The translations under genes and the position numbers were made by a program. From assembly GCF_900605015.1 (NCBI RefSeq), contig NZ_LR027574.1:580723-624663 (forward strand): a DNA stretch of 43,941 bases, read 5' to 3'. This document shows, one piece after another, positions 31,965 to 41,446 of this stretch. How positions within the stretch are numbered: position 1 is the first letter of the stretch; each line of letters opens with the position of its first letter. The notes beneath the pieces were generated by a model that was given only the letters and a program-made list of their open reading frames with translations, did no database searches and had not been told where the DNA came from. Source of the DNA: Olsenella sp. Marseille-P4559. GTDB taxonomy: Bacteria > Actinomycetota > Coriobacteriia > Coriobacteriales > Atopobiaceae.

Positions 31965-32960
31965 CTACTTGAGCGTCGCGTACATCACGGCCTTTATCGT
32001 GTGCATGCGGTTCTCGGCCTCGTCGAAGACGCGGGAGCGCGGTCCCTCGAAGACCTCGTTGGCGACCTCCATCTCGGGAAGGCCGAACTTCTCGTAGATG
32101 CCCTCGCCAATGGTGGTGTGGCGGTCGTGGAAGCTGGGGAGGCAGTGCATGAAGATGGCGTCGGGGGCGGCCTTGGCCATCACGTCAGCAGTGACCTGGT
32201 AGGGCTTAAGGAGCTCGATGCGCTCGGCCCAGAGGCTGTCGGGCTCGCCCATCGAGACCCAGATGTCCGTGTAGATGACGGAGGCGTTGCACGCACCCTC
32301 GTCCACGTCCTCGGTGAGGGCGATCGCGGAGCCGTTCCCGGCCGCGATGGCGCGGCACTGCTCGACAAGCTCGGGCGCGGGCATCTGCTTCTCCGGCCCG
32401 CACGCGCAGAAGTCGATGCCGAGCTTGGCGCACACGACCATGAGGGAGTTGCCCACGTTGTTGCCTGCGTCACCCATAAAGGTGAGCTTGCGGCCAGCAA
32501 GGTCTGCGCCAAACTCCTCGCGCATGGTGAGGACGTCGGCGAGCATCTGCGTGGGGTGGAACTCGGTGGTGAGGCCGTTCCACACGGGGACGCCCGCGTA
32601 GTCCGCAAGCGTCTGGACGATGGACTGCGCGTAGCCACGGTACTCGATGCCGTCGAACATGCGGCCGAGGACGCGCGCGGTGTCCTCGATGGACTCCTTC
32701 TTGCCCATCTGGCTCGAGCCAGGGTCGAGGTAGGTCACGTTCATGCCCAAGTCGTGACCGGCAACCTCGAAGCTGCAGCGCGTGCGCGTGGAGGTCTTCT
32801 CGAAGAGCAGGACGATGTTCTTGCCCTCGAGGTAGCGGTGCGGCTCGTGAGCGTGCTTCTTGGCCTTGAGGTCGGCAGAGAGGTCGAGGAGGTAGCGAAT
32901 CTCCTCGGGAGTAAAGTCGAGCAGCTTGAGGAAGTTGCGTCCAGAGAGGTTGACGGCCAT
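31965..32960 (-). CDS. arcB: Ornithine carbamoyltransferase (catabolic, arginine deiminase pathway)
   Basis: This 331-residue enzyme interconverts ornithine plus carbamoyl phosphate and citrulline. The carbamoyl-phosphate loop STRTR is at 57-61 (EKTSTRTRCSFEVA), HPTQ at 135-138, the ornithine-side FMGDAGNNVGNSLM follows, and HCLPSFHD is near 270. It lies downstream of arginine deiminase on the same strand, so here it should run towards citrulline phosphorolysis, feeding carbamoyl phosphate to a carbamate kinase. No arcC is in the window. AAAGGA precedes the ATG. Confidence 0.93.
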   Translation of the reverse strand: MAVNLSGRNFLKLLDFTPEEIRYLLDLSADLKAKKHAHEPHRYLEGKNIVLLFEKTSTRTRCSFEVAGHDLGMNVTYLDPGSSQMGKKESIEDTARVLGRMFDGIEYRGYAQSIVQTLADYAGVPVWNGLTTEFHPTQMLADVLTMREEFGADLAGRKLTFMGDAGNNVGNSLMVVCAKLGIDFCACGPEKQMPAPELVEQCRAIAAGNGSAIALTEDVDEGACNASVIYTDIWVSMGEPDSLWAERIELLKPYQVTADVMAKAAPDAIFMHCLPSFHDRHTTIGEGIYEKFGLPEMEVANEVFEGPRSRVFDEAENRMHTIKAVMYATLK

Positions 32961-33064
32961 TGGCGGTCCTTTCTTCCCTTAGCGGGACAAGGGGTGCGGT
33001 GTCCACAGAACGGACAACATGGACCAGTCTAACCCCTCGCCGGCAAGAAGAAGCAACCGCACGC

Positions 33065-34315
33065 CTACTTCACGGCATCCCTCCAGAACGCCATGCTCAT
33101 GCAGTGCGGACCTCCCCGCCCACGAGAGAGCTCGGCGGACGGAATCTCGAGGAGGTTCACGCCTTCGTGATAGAGGATGTCGTTGGTGACGGCATTTCGC
33201 TGGTAGACCATCACGGTCCCGGGACGCACCGCAAGCGTGTTGGAGCCATCGTTCCACTGCTCGCGGGCAGCGGCGATGGGGTCGTCCCCCCCGCACTTGA
33301 TGAGCCGCACGGCAGGAAGCCCCAAGGCTCCGGCTAGCACCTGATCGAGCGTCCCCTCCATCTGCGAGATGCGCGTCTCGCCCTCATGTGGCCCCCGTGT
33401 AATCGAGAAGACCTTGAGCGTGCCCAAGATTCCGGGGTGCACCGTGAAGGTGTCAACGTCTACCTGCGTAAATACGGTGTCTAAGTGCATGAACGAGCGC
33501 TTGTGGGGAATCGAGAAGGCATAGACGGCCTTCACCGGAGAGTCCTCACTCCAGAGGAGGTGCCTCGCCAGCCGGTCGATGGCGGCAGGCTGCGTGCGTT
33601 CGGAGATGCCCACGCCAACCACGGAGGGACTCAGCACCAGGATGTCGCCGCCCTCAATATGATAGGGGCTTGCGGGGTCGTACCAGATGGGCACGTTCTT
33701 GTACTCGGGATGGCATGTGAAGAGGTAGCGCCCGAAGAGGGACTCGCGGCGCCTCGTGGCCGAGCGCATGCGGTTGAGGCTCACTCCACCACCAATGACC
33801 GAAAAGGCATCTCGAGTAAAGTAAACGTTGGGAATGGGGTCCACGAGGATGGGGCTGTCTTCTCCGCCACCCGCCTCCATCACGTCTGCAAGCGATGCGT
33901 CCTTCACGGAGGAAAGGTCAACCTCGTCGGAACGCACGCCAGTGATTGCCTTTTTGACCAGTTCAAGCGGATTGCCAATGCCTTCCAGGCGCTGACGCAC
34001 GGCCTCTCGCACTCCGGGGCCGTCAATGCCGCACTCGGCAACGTAGTCGCGGATGAACTCCCCGCGGATAGAGGGGTCCGCCGTAAGGGCCTCTGCCACC
34101 AGCTGGTCCAGATAAAGCACTTCAACGCCCTCGTCGCGAAGCATCTGAGCAAAGCGGTCGTGCTCGGCCTGGGCTGTCTCAAGGAACGGGATGTCGTCAA
34201 AAAGAAGCCGGCCGATGTTATCCGGCGAGAGGTTGAGAAGCTCGTCACCGGGCCTATGAAGCATGACCTTGCGCAGCTCGCCTATCTCCGAGCCAATGTT
34301 GAGGCCCCTCGTCAT
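33065..34315 (-). CDS. arcA: Arginine deiminase
   Basis: This 416-residue enzyme hydrolyses arginine to citrulline and ammonia. Marker segments are IGELRKVMLHRPG, DPIPNVYFTRDAF, YHIEGGDIL, FMHLDTVFTQVD and the catalytic cysteine C405 in RGGPHCMSM. GGAGG lies before the ATG. With arcB 104 bases downstream it forms an arginine deiminase operon, which supplies ATP and raises pH in many host-associated actinobacteria. The antiporter arcD and carbamate kinase arcC are not present here. It is divergent from ppk. Confidence 0.95.
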   Translation of the reverse strand: MTRGLNIGSEIGELRKVMLHRPGDELLNLSPDNIGRLLFDDIPFLETAQAEHDRFAQMLRDEGVEVLYLDQLVAEALTADPSIRGEFIRDYVAECGIDGPGVREAVRQRLEGIGNPLELVKKAITGVRSDEVDLSSVKDASLADVMEAGGGEDSPILVDPIPNVYFTRDAFSVIGGGVSLNRMRSATRRRESLFGRYLFTCHPEYKNVPIWYDPASPYHIEGGDILVLSPSVVGVGISERTQPAAIDRLARHLLWSEDSPVKAVYAFSIPHKRSFMHLDTVFTQVDVDTFTVHPGILGTLKVFSITRGPHEGETRISQMEGTLDQVLAGALGLPAVRLIKCGGDDPIAAAREQWNDGSNTLAVRPGTVMVYQRNAVTNDILYHEGVNLLEIPSAELSRGRGGPHCMSMAFWRDAVK

Positions 34316-34400
34316 CGCGCCCTCCGTAATGCTCCCGTAAGCTTGACCCTGCCATACAAACGATACCCCATGAAAGCGGTAACGTCCTTTTCCGCCCTGC

Positions 34401-34406
34401 TAGAAT
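34401..34406 (+). promoter_or_regulatory. Candidate -10 box of ppk
   Basis: TAGAAT (five of six consensus positions) ends two bases before the upstream-most ATG (34408) of the ppk frame. A transcript from here would start near 34413, which argues that translation begins at 34462 and not at 34408. No good -35 was seen. Confidence 0.35.
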
Positions 34407-34461
34407 CATGACGAGAACAATCAACCCATTCGCGCGCCACCGCGCACGGGGAGGGATGGAA

Positions 34462-37200
34462 ATGTTCAATACGCAGAGTTCCGCACCCCAGCCATCGACC
34501 AAGAAGGCTGACGCTCGAGACACGGCCCTCAAAAGGGCCGCGGCCGAGTTCGCAGACGACGCCACCGAGAAAGACGGGACGGGTGCCCGCCGTAAGCGTG
34601 ACTTCTCCTACACACAGAACCGTGAGCTGAGCTGGCTACGCTTTGACTGCCGCGTGCTTGACGAGGCCTTCGACGAGTCCGTCCCTCTCTTCGAGAGACT
34701 CAAGTTCTGCGCCATCTTTGGGTCGAACCTCGATGAGTGGTTCATGATCCGCATCGGTGGCCTCTCCGACCTTGCCTCCCTCAAGAACCAACCACGCGAC
34801 AACAAATCGAACAAGACGCCCGCCGAGCAGCTCGACGACGTCTTTGCCGTGCTCCCTGCAGATGTAAGCCGCCAGCAGGAAGCGCTTGCGCTCGTCGAGG
34901 GCAAGCTTGCCGAGCACGGCCTCCAGCGCGTCTCGCCCGACGCCTACACGCCAGAGGACCGCAGCTCCCTCTCGAAGTACTTTGATGCGCATCTGGCACC
35001 CATCATCTCCCCCATGATCGTTGACCCTCGCCATCCCTTCCCCAACCTGAGGAACGGCCGCCTCTTCGTGGCATGCACGCTCAACGGCCCCGACGAGGCC
35101 GGTGTCCTGGGCATCATTGAGGTCCCCGCGTCCGAGCAGCGCGTAGTTGCGCTCCCGTCCAGCGCCCGCACCTTCCGATACACCCTCATCGAAGACGTCA
35201 TGCGCACGTTTCTCGACCGCAGCTTTGGCGACTACGCACCCAAGAAGTCTGCCGTGCTGCGCGTCACGCGCAATGCCGACATCGACCCCGACGGCGAGGG
35301 CGTCGAGGAGGAGGAGGACTACCGTCAACACATGAAGAAGATCCTCAAGCTGCGCCAACGCCTGCAGCCGGTGCGGCTTGAGGTCTCGGGAGAGCTTAGT
35401 CGCAAGTGGGAGACGCTCATCACAGAGGAGCTTAGCCTGGAGGAGCGCCGCGTCTTTCGTGTGTCCATGCCGCTTGGACTGGGCTACGTCTACGGCCTCG
35501 AGGACAAGATTCCCGATTGGGCTCACGCTGCCGTGGTCTTCCCGCCCTTCGAGCCCCAGCCCTCCCCCATGGTCGACCCCAGGCTTCCCATGCGTGGGCA
35601 GGTCGAAGACCACGACGTCCTTCTCACCTACCCGTACGAGGGCATGTCTCCGCTCCTTCGCCTGGTGCGCGAGGCGTCTGCAGACGACCGATGCATCTCC
35701 ATCAAGATCACGCTGTATCGTGTGGCCAAGAGCAGTCACCTCTGCGAGAGCCTCATTGCCGCAGCCGAGGCCGGCAAGGACGTGACCGTCCTCATGGAGC
35801 TGCGTGCCCGCTTTGACGAGGAGAACAACATCGCCTGGGCAGAGCGCCTCGAGGACGCGGGCTGTACCGTCATCTACGGCTCCGAGGGCTTCAAGTGCCA
35901 CTCGAAGATCTGCCAGATCACCTACCATGATGCCGCAGGCATCAGCCGCATCACCTGCCTGGGTACGGGCAACTTCAACGAGAAGACCGCCAGGCTCTAC
36001 TCGGACTTCATGCTCATGACCGCCAACGCCACTATCGGCACCGACGGAAACACCTTCTTCCGCAATCTCTCCCTGGGCAATCTCCGCGGCTCCTACCAGC
36101 TCTTGGGCGTTGCACCGGTGAGCCTCAAGCCGCTTGTCATGCGCGGCCTCGACCGAGAGATCGAGCGCGCCCGCGCCAGTCAGCCCGCCCAGGTCTTCCT
36201 CAAGATGAACTCCCTCACCGACCGCGACGTCATCGACAAGATTGCCGAGGCATGCGAGGCGGGCGTGCACGTCCTCATGATCGTGCGCGGCATCTGCTGC
36301 ATCCGTGCCAACGTCCCCGGCAAGACCGATGGCCTCGTCGTACGCCAGATCGTGGGCCGTTTCCTGGAGCACGCCCGCGTCTACGCATTTGGTGCCGAGT
36401 CCGATACGATCTATCTCTCCAGCGCTGACATGATGACGAGAAACACCGAGCGCCGCGTCGAGATTGCCTATCCCGTGCTTGACCCCACGTGCCGCGCCCT
36501 GGTCACGACTTTCGTGAACCTCCAGCTTGCTGATAGCGTGAAGGCCCGTCAGCTTACCTCCGAGGGCACCTGGGAGAAGGTGCCCCGCGATAAGGACGAG
36601 CCGGCCATCAACAGTCAGGAGGTCCTGCTCGCCCTTGCCCGCGTGCGTGCGCGCGCCAAACACGAGGCAGACAAGCTCACGCCCTTCTCGCGCATCGAGA
36701 AGATCCCGCACGGCCTTGCCCAGGCACTCTCTTCACTGCCCGCTACGGGTGGCTACGACTACCCCCGCGTCATCGAGAGGCTGGCTGCGTCTACCGACCC
36801 CACGCCTGAGGCCTCGATGCGCATCGCCGAGCGCGAGGAGATGCGTGAGGAGGCCGAGCAGCTTGAGGAAGAGCGCGCAGCCCGGATTGCCGAGCGCGTG
36901 CTCACCGCCGCGGAGAGCGCCGAGGTAGCCGAGGTGACAGAGGAGGCAGGCGACAAGGACGCCCATGCCGGCATCGCAACACCCGTTGAGGGGTCCGGCG
37001 CTTCGGGACCCACAGCGGGGGCATCCGAGGCCGAGGCTGCACCAAAAGTCCGGAAGCAGCCCAAACCCAAGCCCGCACCGCAACGCGCGCACGAGCCTGC
37101 GCCCGTCCCACAGAAAAAGCGCGGCCGCGTGTCCACGGCATTCTCGCTTATTGGCAAGGGCTTTGGCATACTCTTTGGTGGACCCATGGATGAGGGCTAG
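34462..37200 (+). CDS. ppk: Polyphosphate kinase 1 with long C-terminal extension
   Basis: This enzyme of about 912 residues polymerises the gamma-phosphate of ATP into polyphosphate. The N-terminal domain begins YTQNRELSWLRFDCRVLDEA, with SNLDEWFMIR. The catalytic PLD-like domains include LTYPYEGMSPLLRLVREA, H480 in GFKCHSKI (the phosphorylated His) and FLEHARVY (second His). GTGNFNEKTARLYSDF is preceded by TC where many homologs have a His. Residues from about 790 form a non-family tail: an acidic coiled coil, a Pro/Lys/Ala-rich stretch and a final TAFSLIGKGFGILFGG helix that might touch membrane. GGGGAGGG sits six bases before ATG 34462. Confidence 0.93.
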   Translation: MFNTQSSAPQPSTKKADARDTALKRAAAEFADDATEKDGTGARRKRDFSYTQNRELSWLRFDCRVLDEAFDESVPLFERLKFCAIFGSNLDEWFMIRIGGLSDLASLKNQPRDNKSNKTPAEQLDDVFAVLPADVSRQQEALALVEGKLAEHGLQRVSPDAYTPEDRSSLSKYFDAHLAPIISPMIVDPRHPFPNLRNGRLFVACTLNGPDEAGVLGIIEVPASEQRVVALPSSARTFRYTLIEDVMRTFLDRSFGDYAPKKSAVLRVTRNADIDPDGEGVEEEEDYRQHMKKILKLRQRLQPVRLEVSGELSRKWETLITEELSLEERRVFRVSMPLGLGYVYGLEDKIPDWAHAAVVFPPFEPQPSPMVDPRLPMRGQVEDHDVLLTYPYEGMSPLLRLVREASADDRCISIKITLYRVAKSSHLCESLIAAAEAGKDVTVLMELRARFDEENNIAWAERLEDAGCTVIYGSEGFKCHSKICQITYHDAAGISRITCLGTGNFNEKTARLYSDFMLMTANATIGTDGNTFFRNLSLGNLRGSYQLLGVAPVSLKPLVMRGLDREIERARASQPAQVFLKMNSLTDRDVIDKIAEACEAGVHVLMIVRGICCIRANVPGKTDGLVVRQIVGRFLEHARVYAFGAESDTIYLSSADMMTRNTERRVEIAYPVLDPTCRALVTTFVNLQLADSVKARQLTSEGTWEKVPRDKDEPAINSQEVLLALARVRARAKHEADKLTPFSRIEKIPHGLAQALSSLPATGGYDYPRVIERLAASTDPTPEASMRIAEREEMREEAEQLEEERAARIAERVLTAAESAEVAEVTEEAGDKDAHAGIATPVEGSGASGPTAGASEAEAAPKVRKQPKPKPAPQRAHEPAPVPQKKRGRVSTAFSLIGKGFGILFGGPMDEG

Positions 37201-37203
37201 GGA

Positions 37204-38532
37204 ATGACGACTAGAACACTAGAGATAGAGCGAATGGGCTATGGCCCTGAGGCCATAGCCCACGACGCTGACGGCAAGACCGTCTTTGTGACGGGGGGAG
37301 TTCCCGGAGACACCGTTGAGGCCGAGACGGACGCCGAGGAGGCCCGCTTCTCGCGCGCTCACGTGACCAAGGTGCTTGAGGCCTCGCCCGACCGAGTGAC
37401 GCCCCTCTGCCCGTTTGCAGGCGTGTGCGGGGGGTGTCCCTGGGCTCACCTCTCCTACGAGGCACAGCTTACGGCCAAGCGGGCAGGCGTCGTGGATTCC
37501 CTCGTGCGCCTCGGGCACTTCTCTCCTGACGAAGCCGACGCCCTGGTGGCACCCATCGTTGCCCCGGGTGACCCTTGGGGCTACCGCAACAAGGTCGAGC
37601 TTGCCGTCGAGAATCAGCGTGGGCGCACCGTTGTGGGCATGCACGCCGCGGGTTCTGCTGGCGTGGTGAAGGTCCCTTCCTGCCCGCTTCTCGACTCGAA
37701 GTTCAAGAGCGTCGTCAAGGCCGTTCAGGGTTCCATGAACTTCCTTGCGGGCTCGCGTGACCTTGGGCTCGAGCGCGTGGGCGTGCGCGCCTCTCGCCGC
37801 ACCAAGGAGCTCGAGGTGGCCCTATGGGGCTCACCTGGCCCCTTCCCACGCCCGCAGGTAGCGAAGGTGCTGGGGGGCGCCGCCAAGGTGACCTCTGTCG
37901 TGCGCGTCATGCAGAAGGGACCTGCCAAGGCTCGTCGCATTGCGGGCATCGAGCGGCTCTCGGGCAAGGGCTCGTGGGGCGAGCTTGTTGGCAACGAGTC
38001 CATGCGTGTCTCGGCACCGTCCTTCTTCCAGGTGAACACGAGGGGTGCTGACAAGCTCGTCTCGCTGGTTATGGAGGGTCTCTCCCCCACCGAGGACGAC
38101 GAGGCCATGGACCTCTACTGCGGCGCCGGCACGTTCACGTTGCCCTTGGCCAGAAAGGCAGGTTTTGTCTCGGCCGTCGAGTCATACGGCCCAGCCGTAC
38201 GCGACCTGCGAAGCAACCTCAGCGCTGCAAACCTCACGAACGTCGACCCCATCGGCGGCGACGCGGGCATTGAGTTTCCCGATGCCGACGCGGACATCAT
38301 CGTCGTCGATCCGCCGCGGGCGGGACTTGCCGCAGACGTGATCTCCATGCTCTCAGACCAGCCGGCACGCGCCATTGCCTACGTCTCATGCGACCCGGCA
38401 ACACTCGCCCGTGACCTCGCGCGCTTCCGTGATGAGGGGGTCTTTGAACCTGTGAGCGTGACGCCTGTCGACCTCTTCCCGCAGACCTTCCACGTTGAGA
38501 ACGTGACGATTCTCAAGCGGATGCGGCGGTAG
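37204..38532 (+). CDS. RNA (uracil-5-)-methyltransferase, RlmD/TrmA family
   Basis: This 442-residue SAM-dependent enzyme places a methyl on C5 of uridine in rRNA or tRNA. The N-terminal TRAM domain (about 1-58) binds RNA. The iron-sulfur cysteines C69, C75, C78 and C160 (CPFAGVCGGCPW and PSC) mark the cluster-containing RlmD/RlmCD type. SFFQVN, DLYCGAGTF (303-311) and VDPPRAG bind SAM, and C396 in YVSCDPAT is the nucleophile. It follows ppk by three bases, so the two are probably one transcript. Whether the substrate is rRNA U1939 or tRNA U54 cannot be told from sequence. Confidence 0.92.
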   Translation: MTTRTLEIERMGYGPEAIAHDADGKTVFVTGGVPGDTVEAETDAEEARFSRAHVTKVLEASPDRVTPLCPFAGVCGGCPWAHLSYEAQLTAKRAGVVDSLVRLGHFSPDEADALVAPIVAPGDPWGYRNKVELAVENQRGRTVVGMHAAGSAGVVKVPSCPLLDSKFKSVVKAVQGSMNFLAGSRDLGLERVGVRASRRTKELEVALWGSPGPFPRPQVAKVLGGAAKVTSVVRVMQKGPAKARRIAGIERLSGKGSWGELVGNESMRVSAPSFFQVNTRGADKLVSLVMEGLSPTEDDEAMDLYCGAGTFTLPLARKAGFVSAVESYGPAVRDLRSNLSAANLTNVDPIGGDAGIEFPDADADIIVVDPPRAGLAADVISMLSDQPARAIAYVSCDPATLARDLARFRDEGVFEPVSVTPVDLFPQTFHVENVTILKRMRR

Positions 38533-38567
38533 GCGCTCGGCGAGCCTCTTCTGGCAAGCGATACAGC

Positions 38568-40226
38568 CTACGCCAGGATCCCGTCGAGCTGCGCGGCAGC
38601 ATCGGCAATGGCCCCGGGCATGTCCCCTATGGCTGAGGCGAACTGGGCATCGTGCTCGGAGGCTCTCTGGAACGCCTGCCAGATGCCGCACTTGAGGGCG
38701 TCGTTCTCGTAGAGCTGCCTCCTCAGGCAGGAGTGGATCTCGTCCTGCCAACCCGAGGCATCGGCACCGAGAAGCCCCTCCACACGTCCGAGCGAATCCC
38801 ACTGGGTGATGTCGCACTGCAGGTCCCAGTCGGCCTCGTCAGCTATGGCCATGAGCTCACGCAGGCGCCCCTCCGACCAGTCGCGCAGCTCCTCCCGCCT
38901 TACGGTGACGGTGGATGCGCCCGCAGCCCCGCGCTCGACGTCGGACTGGGTGGACCTCGCCGCCGCCTCGAACCTGGCAAGCCATACGGTGTCGACCTCT
39001 ATCCCCAGGAACGAGAGCAGCCACTGGATGGCCAGCGCACGCGTGCGGTCATCCTTGAGCGCCCAGACGAGGGTGTCGAGGGACACGTCGGCTGCGATGG
39101 GCACGCTGAGGCCCCCAACGACGAGAAGGTCCGCGAGCCCGTCGAGGTCGGGGTCGGTGCCGAGGAGTTGCTGTAGGAGGAGCGCCGAGCCGGGATAGCC
39201 GCCCAGGCAGGCCACAAGCGTCCCCACGGCCTCCGGGTCCTCCCCGATGATGCGGGCAACGTCTCCCGGATTGTCCGCGCACCCTCCAAGGAACTCGGCG
39301 ACCGCCTCCTGCCGGTGCGCGGGCAGGTTGTGGACCACCCAGGAGGTGAAGCCGTTGATGGTGCGCCAGTAGTCGCTGGGCGTGCCGGACACGTCCAGCG
39401 AGAAATCCCTGGTGTCTGCGAAGAGCGATATCGGTGCGTGGTTCTCCGGGAGGAAGGCGGCATCGCCGCGAAAAATCGAGAGCAGGACGGGCACCACGCC
39501 CTCCTCGTGCCGCTCGGTGAAGTGGGTCTCCCCGGCAATGGGCTCGAGAAGGGCACTCACGAAGTCGCCCTCGTAGTTGTACGCGTGTATGATGCCGCGG
39601 CGCTCCGCCACCTCGTGCGCGTACTTCCCGAGGAACTGCGGCCCGAATCCCTGACCGTCGAACGAGTAGCATCCGTCGACGGCGGGGTTGGTGATGGCCG
39701 AGTACATCGCCTTGTTCCCGCCCTTGGAGTGGCCGCTCACGACGACGATGCGCCCGCCGCCATAGCGGGAGTCCATCGCGGTCACGTACTCGCTCGCCGC
39801 GACCTGGGCTTGGGTGTCCGACTGGTAGAGTCCCCGCATGTTGTCGGTCCACTCGCCGTCACTCGTCCCCTTGAATACGACGTACATCTTCTCGTCGCCC
39901 ACGAGCGTCATGTTGTAACTGGTCTGGGGAAGGTTGGTGTCAGGGATGGTCGTGCCCGAGACGGTGAGGTCGACCACCGTGAGGCTGCTGATTGAGTCCG
40001 TGCTGGCCGCGTGATTGACGAGGCTCCAGTACTGCTCATCGGTGATGAACTCGTCATGGGCACCATAGTACATCGGATCAGAGAGCGTCTTGTTTAGCAC
40101 GTCTTCTAGCGTTACGGACGAGTGAGCCTCGGTGCCCTTCTGCCCAGACAAATCGTCATAGGCCTTTATGAAGCCGTCCTCGTAGATGAGCGTGTTGAGC
40201 ACCGCGAGGTCCTCCGCCTCAGACAT
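38568..40226 (-). CDS. Putative type VII-secreted lipase toxin (DUF2974/TslA-like)
   Basis: This 552-residue protein has an alpha/beta-hydrolase domain at its N-terminus and a helical C-terminal region. The nucleophile elbow is GHSKGGNKA with S167; the other likely triad residues are D221 (NYEGDFVSALL) and H263 (ENHAPISLF). Their spacing is close to that reported for TslA of Staphylococcus aureus, a type VII-secreted phospholipase whose secretion domain is at the C-terminus. Here residues about 425-552 (TVTVRREELRDWSEGRLREL onward) are mostly helical and would be that domain. There is no signal peptide, as expected for a type VII substrate. The start overlaps the upstream gene by eight bases. 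The function is inferred. Confidence 0.7.
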   Translation of the reverse strand: MSEAEDLAVLNTLIYEDGFIKAYDDLSGQKGTEAHSSVTLEDVLNKTLSDPMYYGAHDEFITDEQYWSLVNHAASTDSISSLTVVDLTVSGTTIPDTNLPQTSYNMTLVGDEKMYVVFKGTSDGEWTDNMRGLYQSDTQAQVAASEYVTAMDSRYGGGRIVVVSGHSKGGNKAMYSAITNPAVDGCYSFDGQGFGPQFLGKYAHEVAERRGIIHAYNYEGDFVSALLEPIAGETHFTERHEEGVVPVLLSIFRGDAAFLPENHAPISLFADTRDFSLDVSGTPSDYWRTINGFTSWVVHNLPAHRQEAVAEFLGGCADNPGDVARIIGEDPEAVGTLVACLGGYPGSALLLQQLLGTDPDLDGLADLLVVGGLSVPIAADVSLDTLVWALKDDRTRALAIQWLLSFLGIEVDTVWLARFEAAARSTQSDVERGAAGASTVTVRREELRDWSEGRLRELMAIADEADWDLQCDITQWDSLGRVEGLLGADASGWQDEIHSCLRRQLYENDALKCGIWQAFQRASEHDAQFASAIGDMPGAIADAAAQLDGILA

Positions 40227-41139
40227 CCCCGCTCGCCCCCTCGTAGCCGAGGGTGGAGTCGAGCCTAAACTCCCATGTCACTAGCCCCTCGTCATCCTCG
40301 TGATCTCTGATGAAATCGAAGGTGAAGGCTGCCCCTTCGGTGGGCACCCCGATTCTCGCAACATAGACGTGGACGTCCAGCCCCTTGGCGGCGAGGCTCG
40401 AGCAGAGGAGCTCGAAGCGGTCCCTGAGCTCCGCCTCGGTGATGCCCGACTCCGCCGACACGTATGCCCCGATTGCGCCGCCGACCTCCGACCTGACCAC
40501 ATCGAAGCTGGCCCCGGGGTGATCCCCATAGTAATAGGAGTCGGTTATCGTCTCCCTCAGAACCCTCTCCCCCTCCGGCAGGTCGCCGAAGGCCTCGTCG
40601 AGCGAGGCCCCCACCTCAGCGTCCCACTCGTCGCGCACGAGGACTATCTGGTAGTCGTCCTCCCACTGAAGCGGGGCCCTTCCCTCGCCGTAGAAGCTGG
40701 CCCTGACCTCCGAGCCGGCCTCGGGGCCGGTCGTGACGGTGAGGGTGGCGACGGTCTCCCCCTTGAGGACGCCGCTCGGCACCGCCGCGTAGGTGCAGGC
40801 GAAGGACTCCCCGTAGCGGGCGGCGAGGTAGTCCTCCGCGAACTCGGCGTGGCGGATGGTGCGGTAGGCGGAGTCGAAGTCGTAGCCGAGCCCTATCCAG
40901 TCCTCGCCGCCCGCGAGGGCCCGCTCGAGGCCCTCCACGACCTCGTCGGGCGCCGATAGGTGCCTCGCCACCTCCACGTCCCTCTCGGTGACCTCGTCGC
41001 TCTCCACGTCCGGCCTCCACTCGCCCACGCCCTCTCCCCCCTGGGCCCCGCCCCCACGCAGCGCGGCGCGCCCGGCGCTGCCCGGCAGCGCAAGCGCCGC
41101 CGCCAGCGCGGCGGCGACCGCCAGCCCCCGGCGCGCCAC
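40219..41139 (-). CDS. Exported protein, candidate immunity protein of the lipase
   Basis: This 306-residue protein begins with basic residues and an Ala/Leu-rich stretch (GLAVAAALAAALALPGSAGRA) typical of a signal peptide or membrane anchor. There is no lipobox Cys, unlike the lipoprotein TilA. The remainder is an acidic alpha/beta protein (AEFAEDYLAARYGESF, QIVLVRDEW, TFDFIRDHEDDEG) that I do not recognise. GTG at 41139 is one base after the previous stop. Its place directly beside, and overlapping, the lipase fits an immunity factor that meets the toxin outside the membrane. The base composition is very GC-rich. Confidence 0.55.
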   Translation of the reverse strand: MARRGLAVAAALAAALALPGSAGRAALRGGGAQGGEGVGEWRPDVESDEVTERDVEVARHLSAPDEVVEGLERALAGGEDWIGLGYDFDSAYRTIRHAEFAEDYLAARYGESFACTYAAVPSGVLKGETVATLTVTTGPEAGSEVRASFYGEGRAPLQWEDDYQIVLVRDEWDAEVGASLDEAFGDLPEGERVLRETITDSYYYGDHPGASFDVVRSEVGGAIGAYVSAESGITEAELRDRFELLCSSLAAKGLDVHVYVARIGVPTEGAAFTFDFIRDHEDDEGLVTWEFRLDSTLGYEGASGDV

Positions 41140-41140
41140 C

Positions 41141-41440
41141 CTACTCGCCCCCCAGGCGCCCGACGAGCCCCGCGGCGGCCCCGTCGGCCGTCCGGAACTC
41201 GTCGCGGGCGTTGGCCACGAAATCGGCCGTACGTCCGATCATCGACGACAGGGCCTCGGCATAGGCGCCCACGGCGCCACCAACCGAAGCGACGGCGTCC
41301 ACCCCGGCACCCGTGGACGAGTCGAACCCGCAGGCGTCGCACGCCACCTCCGATGCCCTCGCCTCCAGCCGACGGAGGCCAGCAATCGCGGCGTCAATGC
41401 TTGCCGACGTTATTGATATCTGCCCGGAGCCAGTCATCAT
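41141..41440 (-). CDS. Small helical partner protein (WXG100/TIGR04197-like)
   Basis: This 99-residue protein consists mainly of two helices (SIDAAIAGLRRLEARASEVA and AVGAYAEALSSMIGRTADFVANARDEF). Its end FRTADGAAAGLV resembles the F...D...A ending of type VII-associated small proteins. Two ATGs stand side by side at 41440, with TAGGGGGAT upstream. In TslA-type systems two such small proteins bind the toxin's helical domain before secretion. It lies six bases after the next small gene. Confidence 0.6.
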   Translation of the reverse strand: MMTGSGQISITSASIDAAIAGLRRLEARASEVACDACGFDSSTGAGVDAVASVGGAVGAYAEALSSMIGRTADFVANARDEFRTADGAAAGLVGRLGGE

Positions 41441-41446
41441 ATCCCC

